A DNA stretch of 64,000 bases from Peribacillus simplex NBRC 15720 = DSM 1321 (GTDB lineage: Bacteria; Bacillota; Bacilli; Bacillales; DSM-1321), in the NCBI RefSeq assembly GCF_002243645.1, contig NZ_CP017704.1:1155501-1219500 (forward strand), written 5' to 3'. Both the position numbers and the translations under genes were made by a program. The notes below the pieces were generated by a model. The model did not search any database. It was not told the DNA's origin and was given only the letters and a program-made list of their open reading frames with translations. Of the stretch, positions 63,769-64,000 are shown in pieces. The first letter of the stretch is position 1, and every line of letters starts with the position of its first letter.

Positions 63769-64000
63769 TTAATCAATCACCATCAGGCTTTTAGCTTTTA
63801 GCTTTTGTCCAGCAAACGGAATGACATGGCATACGCCTTTATGAAGACCCCCCTCGTTTCGGACAGCCTCCCCATAAAGAAATGAATGATTCGCCAGTCC
63901 TCAAAAGTCACTAAAAATTCTTGGAGGGAATACAAAAACTCCGTATCCGTGGTCCTCCGCTTTCATACGGTAATTGATAAATGGAATAGACTTCCGAAAC
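63769..64000 (-). pseudogene. Possible gene remnant running off the right edge
   Basis: Two minus-strand frames look partly coding. One ends at 63769 with GEAVRNEGGLHKGVCHVIPF and has an in-frame TGA at 63901-63903, preceded by MKAEDHGYGVFVFPPRIF. The other reads TDTEFLYSLQEFLVTFEDWR then IIHFFMGRLSETRGVFIKAY and ends about 40 bases earlier, with a TGA further upstream. Only one can be real and neither is recognised. The gene, if any, continues outside the window. Confidence 0.3.

Noticed and set aside
1..64000. tRNA, rRNA, prophage, insertion sequences, plasmid or replication origins
   Set aside because: None was recognised by eye on either strand. Gene density, codon style and signals are uniform, as in ordinary chromosome.

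Overview
The window reads as ordinary chromosome of an endospore-forming Bacillaceae bacterium. An alpha/beta-type small acid-soluble spore protein, a Spo0E-like phosphatase, SigI/RsgI, a MalKR-type malate system, sigma-B-like promoters, AGGAGG-type ribosome binding sites and frequent TTG/GTG starts all point there. The gene set, including cyanophycin genes, would fit Peribacillus (the former Bacillus simplex group), but that genus call is from memory. Base composition is moderately AT-rich throughout. No rRNA, tRNA, CRISPR array, prophage or intact insertion sequence was seen.

Layout. 1-5.5 kb is a leftward fatty-acid degradation operon: acyl-CoA dehydrogenase, SDR, acyl-CoA ligase, TetR regulator, 3-hydroxyacyl-CoA dehydrogenase and enoyl-CoA hydratase (cut by the left edge). 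It carries two copies of a 16-bp palindrome that looks like the TetR operator. 5.5-8.4 kb holds a PAS histidine kinase whose membrane N-terminus is cut off by an in-frame TAA inside a perfect 50-bp palindrome, then a KtrD-type potassium channel. 8.6-11 kb holds a spore SASP and sigI-rsgI. 11.3-12.3 kb is a TerC manganese exporter behind a yybP-ykoY riboswitch. 12.3-17.4 kb holds an aldehyde dehydrogenase, a solitary FtsW/RodA-family gene and an NhaC antiporter. 18-23.5 kb is a malate module (AEC permease, malic enzyme, MalR, MalK). 23.5-25 kb is a decaying stretch with a broken GH18 hydrolase and a dehydrogenase remnant. prfC, a cold-shock gene, a YtrA-type GntR/ABC operon, ohr, a UMF1 transporter and a glycerophosphodiesterase follow. 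34.3-36.2 kb contains small genes and a MifM-like arrest peptide just before yidC. 36.3-39.7 kb is a cyanophycinase/cyanophycin synthetase operon. 42-47.7 kb is an oligopeptide ABC operon. 48-54.5 kb holds single housekeeping genes. 54.3-59 kb has a SAM-I riboswitch facing left toward a small FbpA-like gene and a TPP riboswitch facing right into a tenA-thiW-thiD-thiM-thiE salvage operon. The end has niaP, dhaS and ampS.

How it works together. Several units are complete regulatory circuits readable from sequence: TetR with its operators, a Mn riboswitch with terC, TPP with thiamine salvage, MalKR with malate uptake and oxidation, and a translation-arrest peptide with YidC. Two stress genes (ohr and a YdaG-like flavin-binding protein) carry matching sigma-B-type promoters.

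The points most worth a second look are the MifM-like leader of yidC, the complete SAM-I riboswitch whose only downstream gene is a 62-residue protein, the 50-bp palindrome that breaks the kinase, and a four-unit repeat of exact 21-bp period at 40.34-40.42 kb. Start codons were moved from the longest open frame wherever a ribosome binding site clearly favoured an internal start; each such case is stated.
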